The translations under genes were made by a program, and so were the position numbers. Shown piece by piece: positions 1-4,827 of a stretch of DNA of 5,782 nt. Source of the stretch: Cyanobacteria bacterium UBA3803 (GTDB lineage: Bacteria > Cyanobacteriota > Vampirovibrionia > Gastranaerophilales > Gastranaerophilaceae); contig DFEL01000083.1 of the NCBI GenBank assembly GCA_002369055.1, positions 1 through 5,782 on the forward strand, written 5' to 3'. Positions within the stretch are counted from its first letter, which is position 1. Each line of letters opens with the position of its first letter. The notes beneath the pieces are model-generated. The model saw nothing but the letters and a program-made list of their open reading frames with translations. It made no database searches and was not told where the DNA came from.

Positions 1-134
1 GGTGTGGTACAATCGACCGAAGTCTTGATTTGAATAATCATATCTGCTTGCGTTAAAGAACTTAAGGCATGCCTTATATTAATTATATTCCACGCTCATG
101 GTCAATAATAACAGGCATCATGAAAAACATGAAA
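1..134. other. Unassigned sequence downstream of mtnA
   Basis: No gene can be assigned with confidence. On the minus strand a frame is open from a TGA near position 97 to the window edge and reads as plausible protein (it contains HALSSLTQADMIIQIKTS). Its only ATG is at 39-41 and has no ribosome-binding site. On the plus strand two frames reach stops at 31-33 and 54-56, so the tail of a convergent gene entering from the left is equally possible. Positions 63-76 form a perfect 14-base palindrome (TAAGGCATGCCTTA) that could fold as a 5-bp hairpin, but no clear U-run follows it on either strand. Confidence 0.3.
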
Positions 135-1211
135 TTATTGTAACAAATCTTTTTGGTGTATTTCAAACGCTTCTTTAATTGATTTCTCGTAAGGTGCTCT
201 TAATATACCTACTTCAGTTATAATTCCGGCAATCAGTTCGTTTGGAGTAACATCAAAACCCGGATTTATGACTTTTACCTTATCAGAGCATATAATTTTT
301 CCGTTAATATGTGTTACTTCTTCATGAGAGCGTTCTTCGATAGGAATTTCTTTACCTGATTTTATACTTGTATCAATCGTTGACAATGGTGCAGCAATAT
401 AAAACGGTACATTATGATATTTAGCAGAAATAGCAACTGTATATGTTCCAATTTTATTTGCAGTATCACCGTTAGCCGCAATTCTATCCGCACCTACACA
501 AACCATATCAATCATGCCTTTACTCATAAAATAAGAGCACATGCCATCAGTAATAAGTGTTACGGGAATGCCATCCATTGCAAGTTCAAATGTTGTAAGT
601 CTTGCACCCTGTTGACGAGGACGAGTTTCATCTGCAAAAACTTGAACCGTATTATCACGGTCATAAGCCGAACGAACAACACCCAATGCAGTACCATATC
701 CACCTGTTGCCAAAGCACCTGCGTTACAGTGTGTCAAAATAGTAGCCCCTTTTGGAACAACATCGGCACCGTTTTCACCTATTTTTATACATCTTTCTAT
801 ATCATCTTTTTCTATTTCAACAGCCTTATCTGTTAATTCTTTTATTAAACCATCAATATCAGAGCCTGAATTAGTAATAATATCTTTTTGCTGTTTACAA
901 GCCCACATCAAATTAACCGCAGTTGGTCTTGAAGTTGCCATATAATCTGCTTTTTCCAATAATTGTTGTTTAAATTCTTTCAGTGATAAATTTTTATTTC
1001 TTAATTCTTGAGCATACAAGACAACTCCTTGAGCCCCTGCAATACCAATTGCCGGTGCACCTCGTACAATCATATTTTTTATAGCATCAAACATGTCTTG
1101 ACCTGTTGTTATATCAACATATTTATATTCATAAGGAATAATTGTTTGGTCAAGCATTCTTGACACTCCGTCAACCCATTGTATCGGTCTAATTTTAGAA
1201 TCAAAAGCCAT
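135..1211 (-). CDS. mtnA: S-methyl-5-thioribose-1-phosphate isomerase
   Basis: This 358-residue cytoplasmic enzyme interconverts 5-methylthioribose 1-phosphate and 5-methylthioribulose 1-phosphate in the methionine salvage pathway; some family members act on 5-deoxyribose 1-phosphate. It belongs to the eIF2B/MtnA family and is full length. Visible signatures are RGAPAIG (50-56), SRPTAVN (94-100), THCNAGALAT (160-169) with the expected catalytic Cys162, ADETRPRQQGARLT (193-206), and VGADRIAANGD (239-249) with the expected catalytic Asp242, then NKIGT. The C-terminal part carries NPGFDVTP, typical of the family. The ATG is preceded by AAAGGTG (1217-1223) at five-base spacing, so the start is secure. 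It is the last visible gene of a ruvC-membrane protein-mtnA cluster, 13 bases after the preceding stop. No other salvage gene (mtnK, mtnB, mtnC, mtnP) is in the window, so which pathway it serves cannot be decided here. Confidence 0.96.
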   Translation of the reverse strand: MAFDSKIRPIQWVDGVSRMLDQTIIPYEYKYVDITTGQDMFDAIKNMIVRGAPAIGIAGAQGVVLYAQELRNKNLSLKEFKQQLLEKADYMATSRPTAVNLMWACKQQKDIITNSGSDIDGLIKELTDKAVEIEKDDIERCIKIGENGADVVPKGATILTHCNAGALATGGYGTALGVVRSAYDRDNTVQVFADETRPRQQGARLTTFELAMDGIPVTLITDGMCSYFMSKGMIDMVCVGADRIAANGDTANKIGTYTVAISAKYHNVPFYIAAPLSTIDTSIKSGKEIPIEERSHEEVTHINGKIICSDKVKVINPGFDVTPNELIAGIITEVGILRAPYEKSIKEAFEIHQKDLLQ

Positions 1212-1224
1212 ATTTACACCTTTC

Positions 1225-1713
1225 TTATTTTATTTCAAAATCAAAACTTTCATTTGTTTCTTTTTTTAATCCTGTTAATAATTCATATACATAAGATGTT
1301 GCAAGTCCAGCAAAAGCGTTCATCAACGCACTTAAAAGGGCTACAAAAAATATTAACATCAACATTACTATAAAACTGCCAAAACTGTTAAAGAAAAATC
1401 TCATAATAAAATGAGCCTTAAATGCAGGAATCGGAATTAATCCCAAAATAATATCACAAGGGACATAAACAACAGAAGCAGCAACAAATGAAACAAAACC
1501 TACAACTGCACCTAAAATTGCACCTTCACGCATATCAAAAAGTCCAATCAAATTTTCACGTTTCATATATACAAGCACACCTGCCGCAAGGCAAATTACC
1601 AATATAGAAACAGAAAAAATATTAACAAACGGAAATATCGTCAATAGTCCCAAAGCCCCGCCTGCTATGGCACTTAATATTGCTACTTGCTTTAATAATA
1701 ATTCGTTAATCAT
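1225..1713 (-). CDS. Uncharacterised four-helix membrane protein
   Basis: I do not recognise this 162-residue protein beyond its being an integral inner-membrane protein. Hydrophobic segments lie at about residues 9-28, 32-50, 63-92 and 110-142. The first and third are rich in small residues (AIAGGALG, GAILGAVVG), suggesting tightly packed helices and perhaps two related halves. A charged stretch, KRENLIGLFDMREG (51-64), separates the halves, and the short C-terminal tail (KKETNESFDFEIK) is polar. No catalytic motif, signal peptidase site or lipobox is seen. The start is supported by AGAGGTG at 1721-1727, seven bases before the ATG; the TAG stop of ruvC (1726-1728) lies partly inside this ribosome-binding site, which suggests coupled translation. 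It sits between ruvC and mtnA, whose functions are unrelated, so context gives no functional clue. Confidence 0.85.
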   Translation of the reverse strand: MINELLLKQVAILSAIAGGALGLLTIFPFVNIFSVSILVICLAAGVLVYMKRENLIGLFDMREGAILGAVVGFVSFVAASVVYVPCDIILGLIPIPAFKAHFIMRFFFNSFGSFIVMLMLIFFVALLSALMNAFAGLATSYVYELLTGLKKETNESFDFEIK

Positions 1714-1725
1714 ATTTATACACCT

Positions 1726-2211
1726 CTACTTTATTGCTAATTCTAATTTTTTTCTTGTATGGCAAATTGCTATTGCAATAGAATCAACAGTATCATCTAG
1801 CTTTGGCAAATCTTGACAGCCTAAAGCAATTTTTACCATTTGTTCAACCTGTTTTTTATCGGCCCTGCCAAAACCGGTTAAAACCTGCTTAACCTCCATT
1901 GGAGTATATTCATACACAGGAATACCGTGTTTTTCCAGTGCCATAACAATTACTCCTCTAGCCTCTGCAACAGGAATAATTGTAGTCTGATTTCTGAAAA
2001 AATACAATTTTTCAACAGAAGCAATATCAGGTTTGTATTTATCCACTATAACAGACATATCTTGGAATATTTCATATAACCTTGAAGCGTCTGACATGCC
2101 CTTTTTAGTTTGAATTGAACCGGAAGTAATCAAACTGAAATTATCACCATCAACATCAATGATGCTGTAACCAACAATTGCCATACCCGGATCTATACCT
2201 AATATCTTCAT
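1726..2211 (-). CDS. ruvC: Crossover junction endodeoxyribonuclease RuvC
   Basis: RuvC is the dimeric, Mg2+-dependent nuclease that cuts Holliday junctions in the RuvABC resolvasome at the end of recombinational repair. The 161 residues are normal for the family. The expected four acidic catalytic residues are visible: Asp7 in ILGIDPG, Glu67 in SVEKLYF, and Asp140 and Asp143 in DDTVDSIAIAICH. The wedge/DNA-binding stretch FFRNQTT (71-77), the AEARGV motif (82-87) and TPMEVKQ (103-109) match the family layout. The start is fixed by the canonical MKILGIDPG terminus. There is no Shine-Dalgarno sequence; instead a -10 box ends only seven bases before the ATG, so the mRNA is probably leaderless. 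ruvA, ruvB and yebC, common neighbours elsewhere, are absent. The gene leads a probable three-gene transcript ending with mtnA. Confidence 0.96.
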   Translation of the reverse strand: MKILGIDPGMAIVGYSIIDVDGDNFSLITSGSIQTKKGMSDASRLYEIFQDMSVIVDKYKPDIASVEKLYFFRNQTTIIPVAEARGVIVMALEKHGIPVYEYTPMEVKQVLTGFGRADKKQVEQMVKIALGCQDLPKLDDTVDSIAIAICHTRKKLELAIK

Positions 2212-2218
2212 AATTTAT

Positions 2219-2247
2219 ATTATAACAGTGATTTTTTGATATGCAAA
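2219..2247 (-). promoter_or_regulatory. Sigma-70-type promoter of ruvC, probably leaderless
   Basis: Reading the minus strand, TTTGCA (2247-2242) is followed by a 17-base spacer and a perfect TATAAT (2224-2219), preceded by TG one base upstream (TGTTATAAT, an extended -10). Only seven bases separate the -10 box from the ruvC ATG, so transcription should start at or within a base or two of the start codon. The match is seen directly; promoter activity and exact start are inferred. Confidence 0.78.
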
Positions 2248-2299
2248 GTATTAACAAAACGACATGATTTAGTAATCAAATAAACATTAACTTTTGTAA

Positions 2300-2326
2300 A
2301 GTGTCAAAATGACACTATAACGTTAT
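2300..2326. promoter_or_regulatory. Operator-like inverted repeat plus adjacent palindrome
   Basis: AGTGTCA (2300-2306) and TGACACT (2310-2316) form a perfect 7-base inverted repeat with an AAA centre. It is immediately followed by the perfect 10-base palindrome ATAACGTTAT (2317-2326). Together they lie between the divergent ruvC promoter (from 2247 leftward) and the small-RNA promoter (from 2364 rightward). No U-run follows on the minus strand, and on the plus strand the T-run comes only after the second palindrome, so a terminator is unlikely. Dimeric regulator sites are the simplest reading; I cannot name the regulator. Confidence 0.45.
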
Positions 2327-2363
2327 TTTTGCCGTAATACTCATTATTAAAGAAAAGATTTTG

Positions 2364-2392
2364 TTGACATAAAAATAAAAGTATGCAATAAT
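2364..2392 (+). promoter_or_regulatory. Strong sigma-70-type promoter of a small RNA
   Basis: A perfect TTGACA -35 box (2364-2369) is followed by a 17-base spacer and AATAAT (2387-2392, five of six matches to TATAAT). TG at 2384-2385 gives an extended -10 (TGCAATAAT). An AT-rich tract precedes the -35 box. Transcription would start near 2399 and run rightward into a region with no protein gene. Confidence 0.8.
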
Positions 2393-2398
2393 AGTCTT

Positions 2399-2537
2399 GT
2401 GCATTAAATAGTGTAGCAAAAACACTAAATAACATAGCATTTACCCAAAAAACATATAAACTCCTAAATAATAAACACTAAAAAGAGACCATTAGGATGC
2501 AGAAAACACACACTCAATCAAATGAGTGTTTTTTTTT
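2399..2537 (+). ncRNA. Candidate small RNA, about 139 nt
   Basis: The transcript is defined by a near-consensus promoter at 2364-2392 and a strong intrinsic terminator ending at 2537, with no convincing open reading frame between. Complementary segments suggest a fold: TGCA (2400-2403) with TGCA (2498-2501) closing the body, TAGTGT (2409-2414) with ACACTA (2422-2427) as a hairpin with a seven-base loop, and TCCTAA (2462-2467) with TTAGGA (2492-2497) as a larger hairpin. A long A-rich unpaired stretch lies between them (about 2441-2461). A second ACACTA (2475-2480) could compete for TAGTGT, giving alternative structures. CTCC (2461-2464 region) is complementary to a Shine-Dalgarno core, so base pairing to ribosome-binding sites is conceivable. 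I do not recognise it as 6S RNA, tmRNA, SRP RNA, RNase P RNA or a known riboswitch. The RNA is inferred from its flanking signals; its function is unknown. Confidence 0.65.
2510..2537 (+). terminator. Intrinsic terminator of the small RNA
   Basis: ACACTCA (2510-2516) pairs with TGAGTGT (2523-2529) across a six-base loop, and the descending arm runs into nine consecutive T (2529-2537). The T-run is only on the right side, so it serves plus-strand transcription. No plus-strand protein gene lies upstream of it, which is the main argument for a non-coding transcript here. Confidence 0.88.
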
Positions 2538-2539
2538 GC

Positions 2540-2572
2540 AAAAAAAAGCCTCACAAGAAGTGAGGCTTTTTT
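2540..2572. terminator. Bidirectional intrinsic terminator
   Basis: GCCTCAC (2548-2554) pairs with GTGAGGC (2560-2566) across an AAGAA loop. The stem is flanked by eight A on the left and six T on the right, so it works as a terminator in both directions. On the minus strand it ends the 194-residue protein gene whose stop is at 2581-2583. On the plus strand it backs up the preceding terminator of the small RNA. Confidence 0.92.
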
Positions 2573-2580
2573 ATCATTTA

Positions 2581-3165
2581 TTATGAGAATAAGTTGAACG
2601 TTTTTTCTACGTTTTCACCAATTAAAGATTTAACTGATTCTTGTTCTGTCTTCAATGCTTGGTGTTCTGTATCTAAAGCTTTCATTTCATTATCTAATTG
2701 TTTTTCTTTTTTATTGATTTTTGCCGTTGCTGCATTGTATTCTGCTTCTGCTTTTGCAAAATCTTTATCATCTGATTCCAATGCTAATTTTACTTCACTT
2801 GAAACTGAAACTTCTTCGCTTGTTCCTTTTTTTACTAAATAATATTCACCTGATTCTATCATATTATGCAATGTTGATGCATCATAACTTGACGGAATTT
2901 TTTTACCATCACGGCTCTTTAATTCATATCCTGATGAAGCCATTGATTTTGAATCCAAGTCTGTTTTTATATTATTTCCTTTATCATCAAAACTTGTAAA
3001 CGTCATCTTTTGTTTATTCAAAGCTTGAGTATAGGCATTTGCTACTTTTTCTGAATCATCTGCCAATCTGATTTTTATATTTGATACTTGTTGAGATTTA
3101 AACTCAATATCATTCATTCTTGAAGTAATTGATAACAATCTTGCTTGTGATGCTGACATACCCAT
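2581..3165 (-). CDS. Hypothetical coiled-coil protein with MGMSASQARLLSIT terminus
   Basis: The function of this 194-residue protein is not known to me. The N-terminal 40 residues (MGMSASQARLLSITSRMND..., then a SQQVSN stretch) resemble a module I recall at the start of many Melainabacteria proteins. They also loosely resemble N-termini of flagellar axial or type III-exported proteins, but that likeness is weak. The middle (about 50-130) is polar, rich in Ser, Lys and Asp. Residues about 136-182 are Ala/Glu/Lys-rich with heptad character and should form a coiled coil, ending in NVEKTFNLFS. There is no signal peptide, transmembrane segment or cysteine. The start is secure: AAAGGAGA (3173-3180) lies about eight bases before the ATG. 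It is monocistronic, ends at a bidirectional terminator, and may have a structured leader. Good expression is inferred from the ribosome-binding site and terminator. Confidence 0.85.
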   Translation of the reverse strand: MGMSASQARLLSITSRMNDIEFKSQQVSNIKIRLADDSEKVANAYTQALNKQKMTFTSFDDKGNNIKTDLDSKSMASSGYELKSRDGKKIPSSYDASTLHNMIESGEYYLVKKGTSEEVSVSSEVKLALESDDKDFAKAEAEYNAATAKINKKEKQLDNEMKALDTEHQALKTEQESVKSLIGENVEKTFNLFS

Positions 3166-3179
3166 AAGTCTGTCTCCTT

Positions 3180-3216
3180 TGCCGACCTATTCCCTTTTAC
3201 ATGTTCTACATCGGCA
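3180..3216 (-). promoter_or_regulatory. Possible leader hairpin upstream of the coiled-coil gene
   Basis: On the minus strand TGCCGA (3216-3211) can pair with TCGGCA (3185-3180), enclosing a smaller hairpin ATGT-AGA-ACAT (3211-3201) that shares one base with the outer stem. The right arm of the stem abuts the ribosome-binding site (3180-3173), so folding could influence translation initiation. It matches no riboswitch class that I recognise. No clear -10/-35 pair for this gene is visible between 3217 and 3296. Confidence 0.35.
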
Positions 3217-3262
3217 CAAATGCATGTTTTCTTTAGGGTTTTAAGGTTATTCGTTACATTTG

Positions 3263-3290
3263 TTTACAATATTTTTTATTTTGGTATAAT
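3263..3290 (+). promoter_or_regulatory. Promoter of the lipoate ligase-prenyl synthase-lepB operon
   Basis: TTTACA (3263-3268, five of six matches to TTGACA) is followed by a 16-base spacer and a perfect TATAAT (3285-3290), with TG at 3282-3283 giving an extended -10. The ATG at 3297 begins six bases after the -10 box and has no Shine-Dalgarno sequence, so the transcript should start at or next to the initiation codon. The architecture matches the ruvC promoter. Confidence 0.8.
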
Positions 3291-3296
3291 GTACTT

Positions 3297-3959
3297 ATGA
3301 TAAAAATTCCATTTGAAGTAAACAACGGTATTAAAAATATGCAAATTGACAGGGATTTGCTTGAAAATGCCATACAAAAAAAAACAAAAGAACATATTTT
3401 CAGATTATATGCTTGGAGTCCTAAGTGTATATCATTGGGAAGAAACCAAAAAGTTAATTTTATAAATACCGAAGTACAAAAACTATATGATATTGATATT
3501 GTAAGACGACTAACAGGCGGTAGAGCATTGTTACATGATAATGAACTTACATACAGCTATATATGCCCAATTTCATCTTTACAACACGGTGACAGTATTA
3601 TAGAATCATACAAAGAAATATTGTCACATATATTTGTTGAACCTTTCAAAAAACTTGGTATAAATTTAAAAATTGAATCAAGAACACCTAAAAATACGGA
3701 TTTAAACTATTGCATGCAAATTTCTACAAGTGCAGATTTGTGTTATAACGAAAAAAAATTAATAGGTTCAGCACAATTTAGAAAAGATAATTATTTGCTG
3801 CAACACGGCTCAATTTTGTTTAACTACGATAAAATATTATTAGAAAAATTATTTAATGAAAAAATTGATGAAACATTTATAACTTGCATGAATGAAATTA
3901 ATCCTGATATTTCAATGCTAGACGTAATAAATTTATGGAGTGATTTTCATGACTTTTGA
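3297..3959 (+). CDS. Lipoate/octanoate--protein ligase or transferase family protein
   Basis: This cytoplasmic protein of 220 residues belongs to the BPL/LplA/LipB catalytic family, which attaches lipoate or octanoate to lysines of lipoyl domains in enzymes such as the glycine cleavage H protein and 2-oxoacid dehydrogenases. Visible motifs are SLGRNQ (46-51), RRLTGGRALLHD (70-81) with the conserved RR, GG and His80, the lipoyl-adenylate lysine region KKLIGSAQ (153-160, Lys154 expected), and LLQHGSIL (167-174). It lacks the C-terminal accessory domain of E. coli LplA. Cys139 in NYCMQIS lies where LipM-type octanoyltransferases carry their catalytic Cys, so an octanoyltransferase role is a real alternative to ATP-dependent ligation. 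The ATG start rests on the promoter position, since no ribosome-binding site precedes it. It is the first gene of the plus-strand operon and overlaps the next by 11 bases. Confidence 0.88.
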   Translation: MIKIPFEVNNGIKNMQIDRDLLENAIQKKTKEHIFRLYAWSPKCISLGRNQKVNFINTEVQKLYDIDIVRRLTGGRALLHDNELTYSYICPISSLQHGDSIIESYKEILSHIFVEPFKKLGINLKIESRTPKNTDLNYCMQISTSADLCYNEKKLIGSAQFRKDNYLLQHGSILFNYDKILLEKLFNEKIDETFITCMNEINPDISMLDVINLWSDFHDF

Positions 3960-4827
3960 AAAACAATATAAAAAGATAAAAGAACTTGTTTCAGATGAAC
4001 TTTACAAAATAGAAAATAATCTTACAGATTTTTATTGCGGAGAAGACGAGCTACAAACAAATCTTTTAAAAATTATCAAAGCACCATCTAAAAGAATACG
4101 CCCTCTTTTGGCAATTTTATATTTAAAAATGTATAATGCAGATATAAATTTTGAACAAATAGAATTACAATCAGCAGTAGAACTTATACACAACGCAACA
4201 CTAATTCACGATGACGTAATAGATAAATCGTCAAAAAGAAGAAACCAAGAAACGTTAAACGAAAAATTCGACAACAGTATTGCTGTCGTAACAGGTGATT
4301 TTTTGCTTTCTATCGCAATACAAAAATTATTAAACATTAAAGATTGCAACATCTTAAGCAATTTTAGCATAGCAATAAAAAGAATGTGTCTGGGGGAAAT
4401 AAATCAATATTTCAACCGATTTAAAATAATTAATTTTGATGAATACCTTGATAAATGCAGGTACAAAACTGCTGAACTTTTTATTGCCTCATTGACCGCT
4501 TCGGCAGAACTTGCAGGACTTGATATAAACAGTGCAAAAGATTTTGCAAAAAGATTTGGCATAACTTTTCAAATAAGAGATGATTTATTAAATATCATTG
4601 ATACAAATTCAGACAAACCAAGCAAAAATGATATTGAAGACGGAATATATACAGCACCGATGATATTTGCAAAAGATATTAAAAATATTGATTACGGCAT
4701 TGAAAAAACAAAAGAATTGTTAGATAATTATTTTAACCGTGTAAAAAAATGTTTGGATAAAGCTCCTGAAAATGAGTATAAACAAGCAATAATTAACTTA
4801 ATAGAAATACTAAAAAATGTTGGATAA
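3949..4827 (+). CDS. Trans-polyprenyl diphosphate synthase
   Basis: This 292-residue enzyme condenses isopentenyl diphosphate with allylic diphosphates to make an all-trans polyprenyl diphosphate. SKRIRPLL (47-54) matches the substrate-binding basic motif. HDDVID (87-92) holds the first aspartate-rich motif, with RR at 97-98, TGDFLL (115-120), KTAELF (173-178) and FQIRDD (207-212) following in order. The residue five before the motif is small (Ala83), which in this family favours long-chain products; a quinone side chain is a reasonable guess. The second aspartate-rich motif reads DDLLN rather than DDxxD, and the usual GKPxxxDL follows as DKPSKNDI. I chose the ATG at 3949 because GGAG (3937-3940) lies eight bases upstream; the GTG at 3940 would start inside that site. 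It overlaps the upstream gene and lepB by 11 bases each. Confidence 0.93.
   Translation: MTFEKQYKKIKELVSDELYKIENNLTDFYCGEDELQTNLLKIIKAPSKRIRPLLAILYLKMYNADINFEQIELQSAVELIHNATLIHDDVIDKSSKRRNQETLNEKFDNSIAVVTGDFLLSIAIQKLLNIKDCNILSNFSIAIKRMCLGEINQYFNRFKIINFDEYLDKCRYKTAELFIASLTASAELAGLDINSAKDFAKRFGITFQIRDDLLNIIDTNSDKPSKNDIEDGIYTAPMIFAKDIKNIDYGIEKTKELLDNYFNRVKKCLDKAPENEYKQAIINLIEILKNVG

Noticed and set aside
118..132. TCATG-AAAAA-CATGA hairpin as mtnA terminator
   Set aside because: The stem is only 5 bp and no U-run follows on the minus strand.
414..836. Plus-strand open frame of 140 codons
   Set aside because: It lies wholly antisense to mtnA, is rich in Cys, Asn, Thr and Ile as expected of a shadow frame, and has no ribosome-binding site or recognisable domain.
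1179..1373. Plus-strand open frame of 64 codons
   Set aside because: It is antisense to the mtnA start and the membrane protein gene, low in complexity, and has no initiation signals.
2399..2537. Small RNA being 6S RNA, SRP RNA or a riboswitch
   Set aside because: There is no long bulged hairpin as in 6S RNA, no SRP domain IV GGAA-loop signature, and no downstream plus-strand gene for a riboswitch to control.
2498..2586. Small plus-strand reading frame starting MQKTHTQS
   Set aside because: It runs through both terminator hairpins and their T- and A-runs and has no ribosome-binding site.
2594..2999. Two plus-strand open frames antisense to the coiled-coil gene
   Set aside because: The opposite strand has a strong ribosome-binding site, a coherent protein and a terminator; the plus-strand translations are Leu/Phe/Ser-rich shadows.
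3940..3948. GTG at 3940 as start of the prenyl synthase
   Set aside because: The GTG overlaps the GGAG ribosome-binding site that is well placed for the ATG at 3949.
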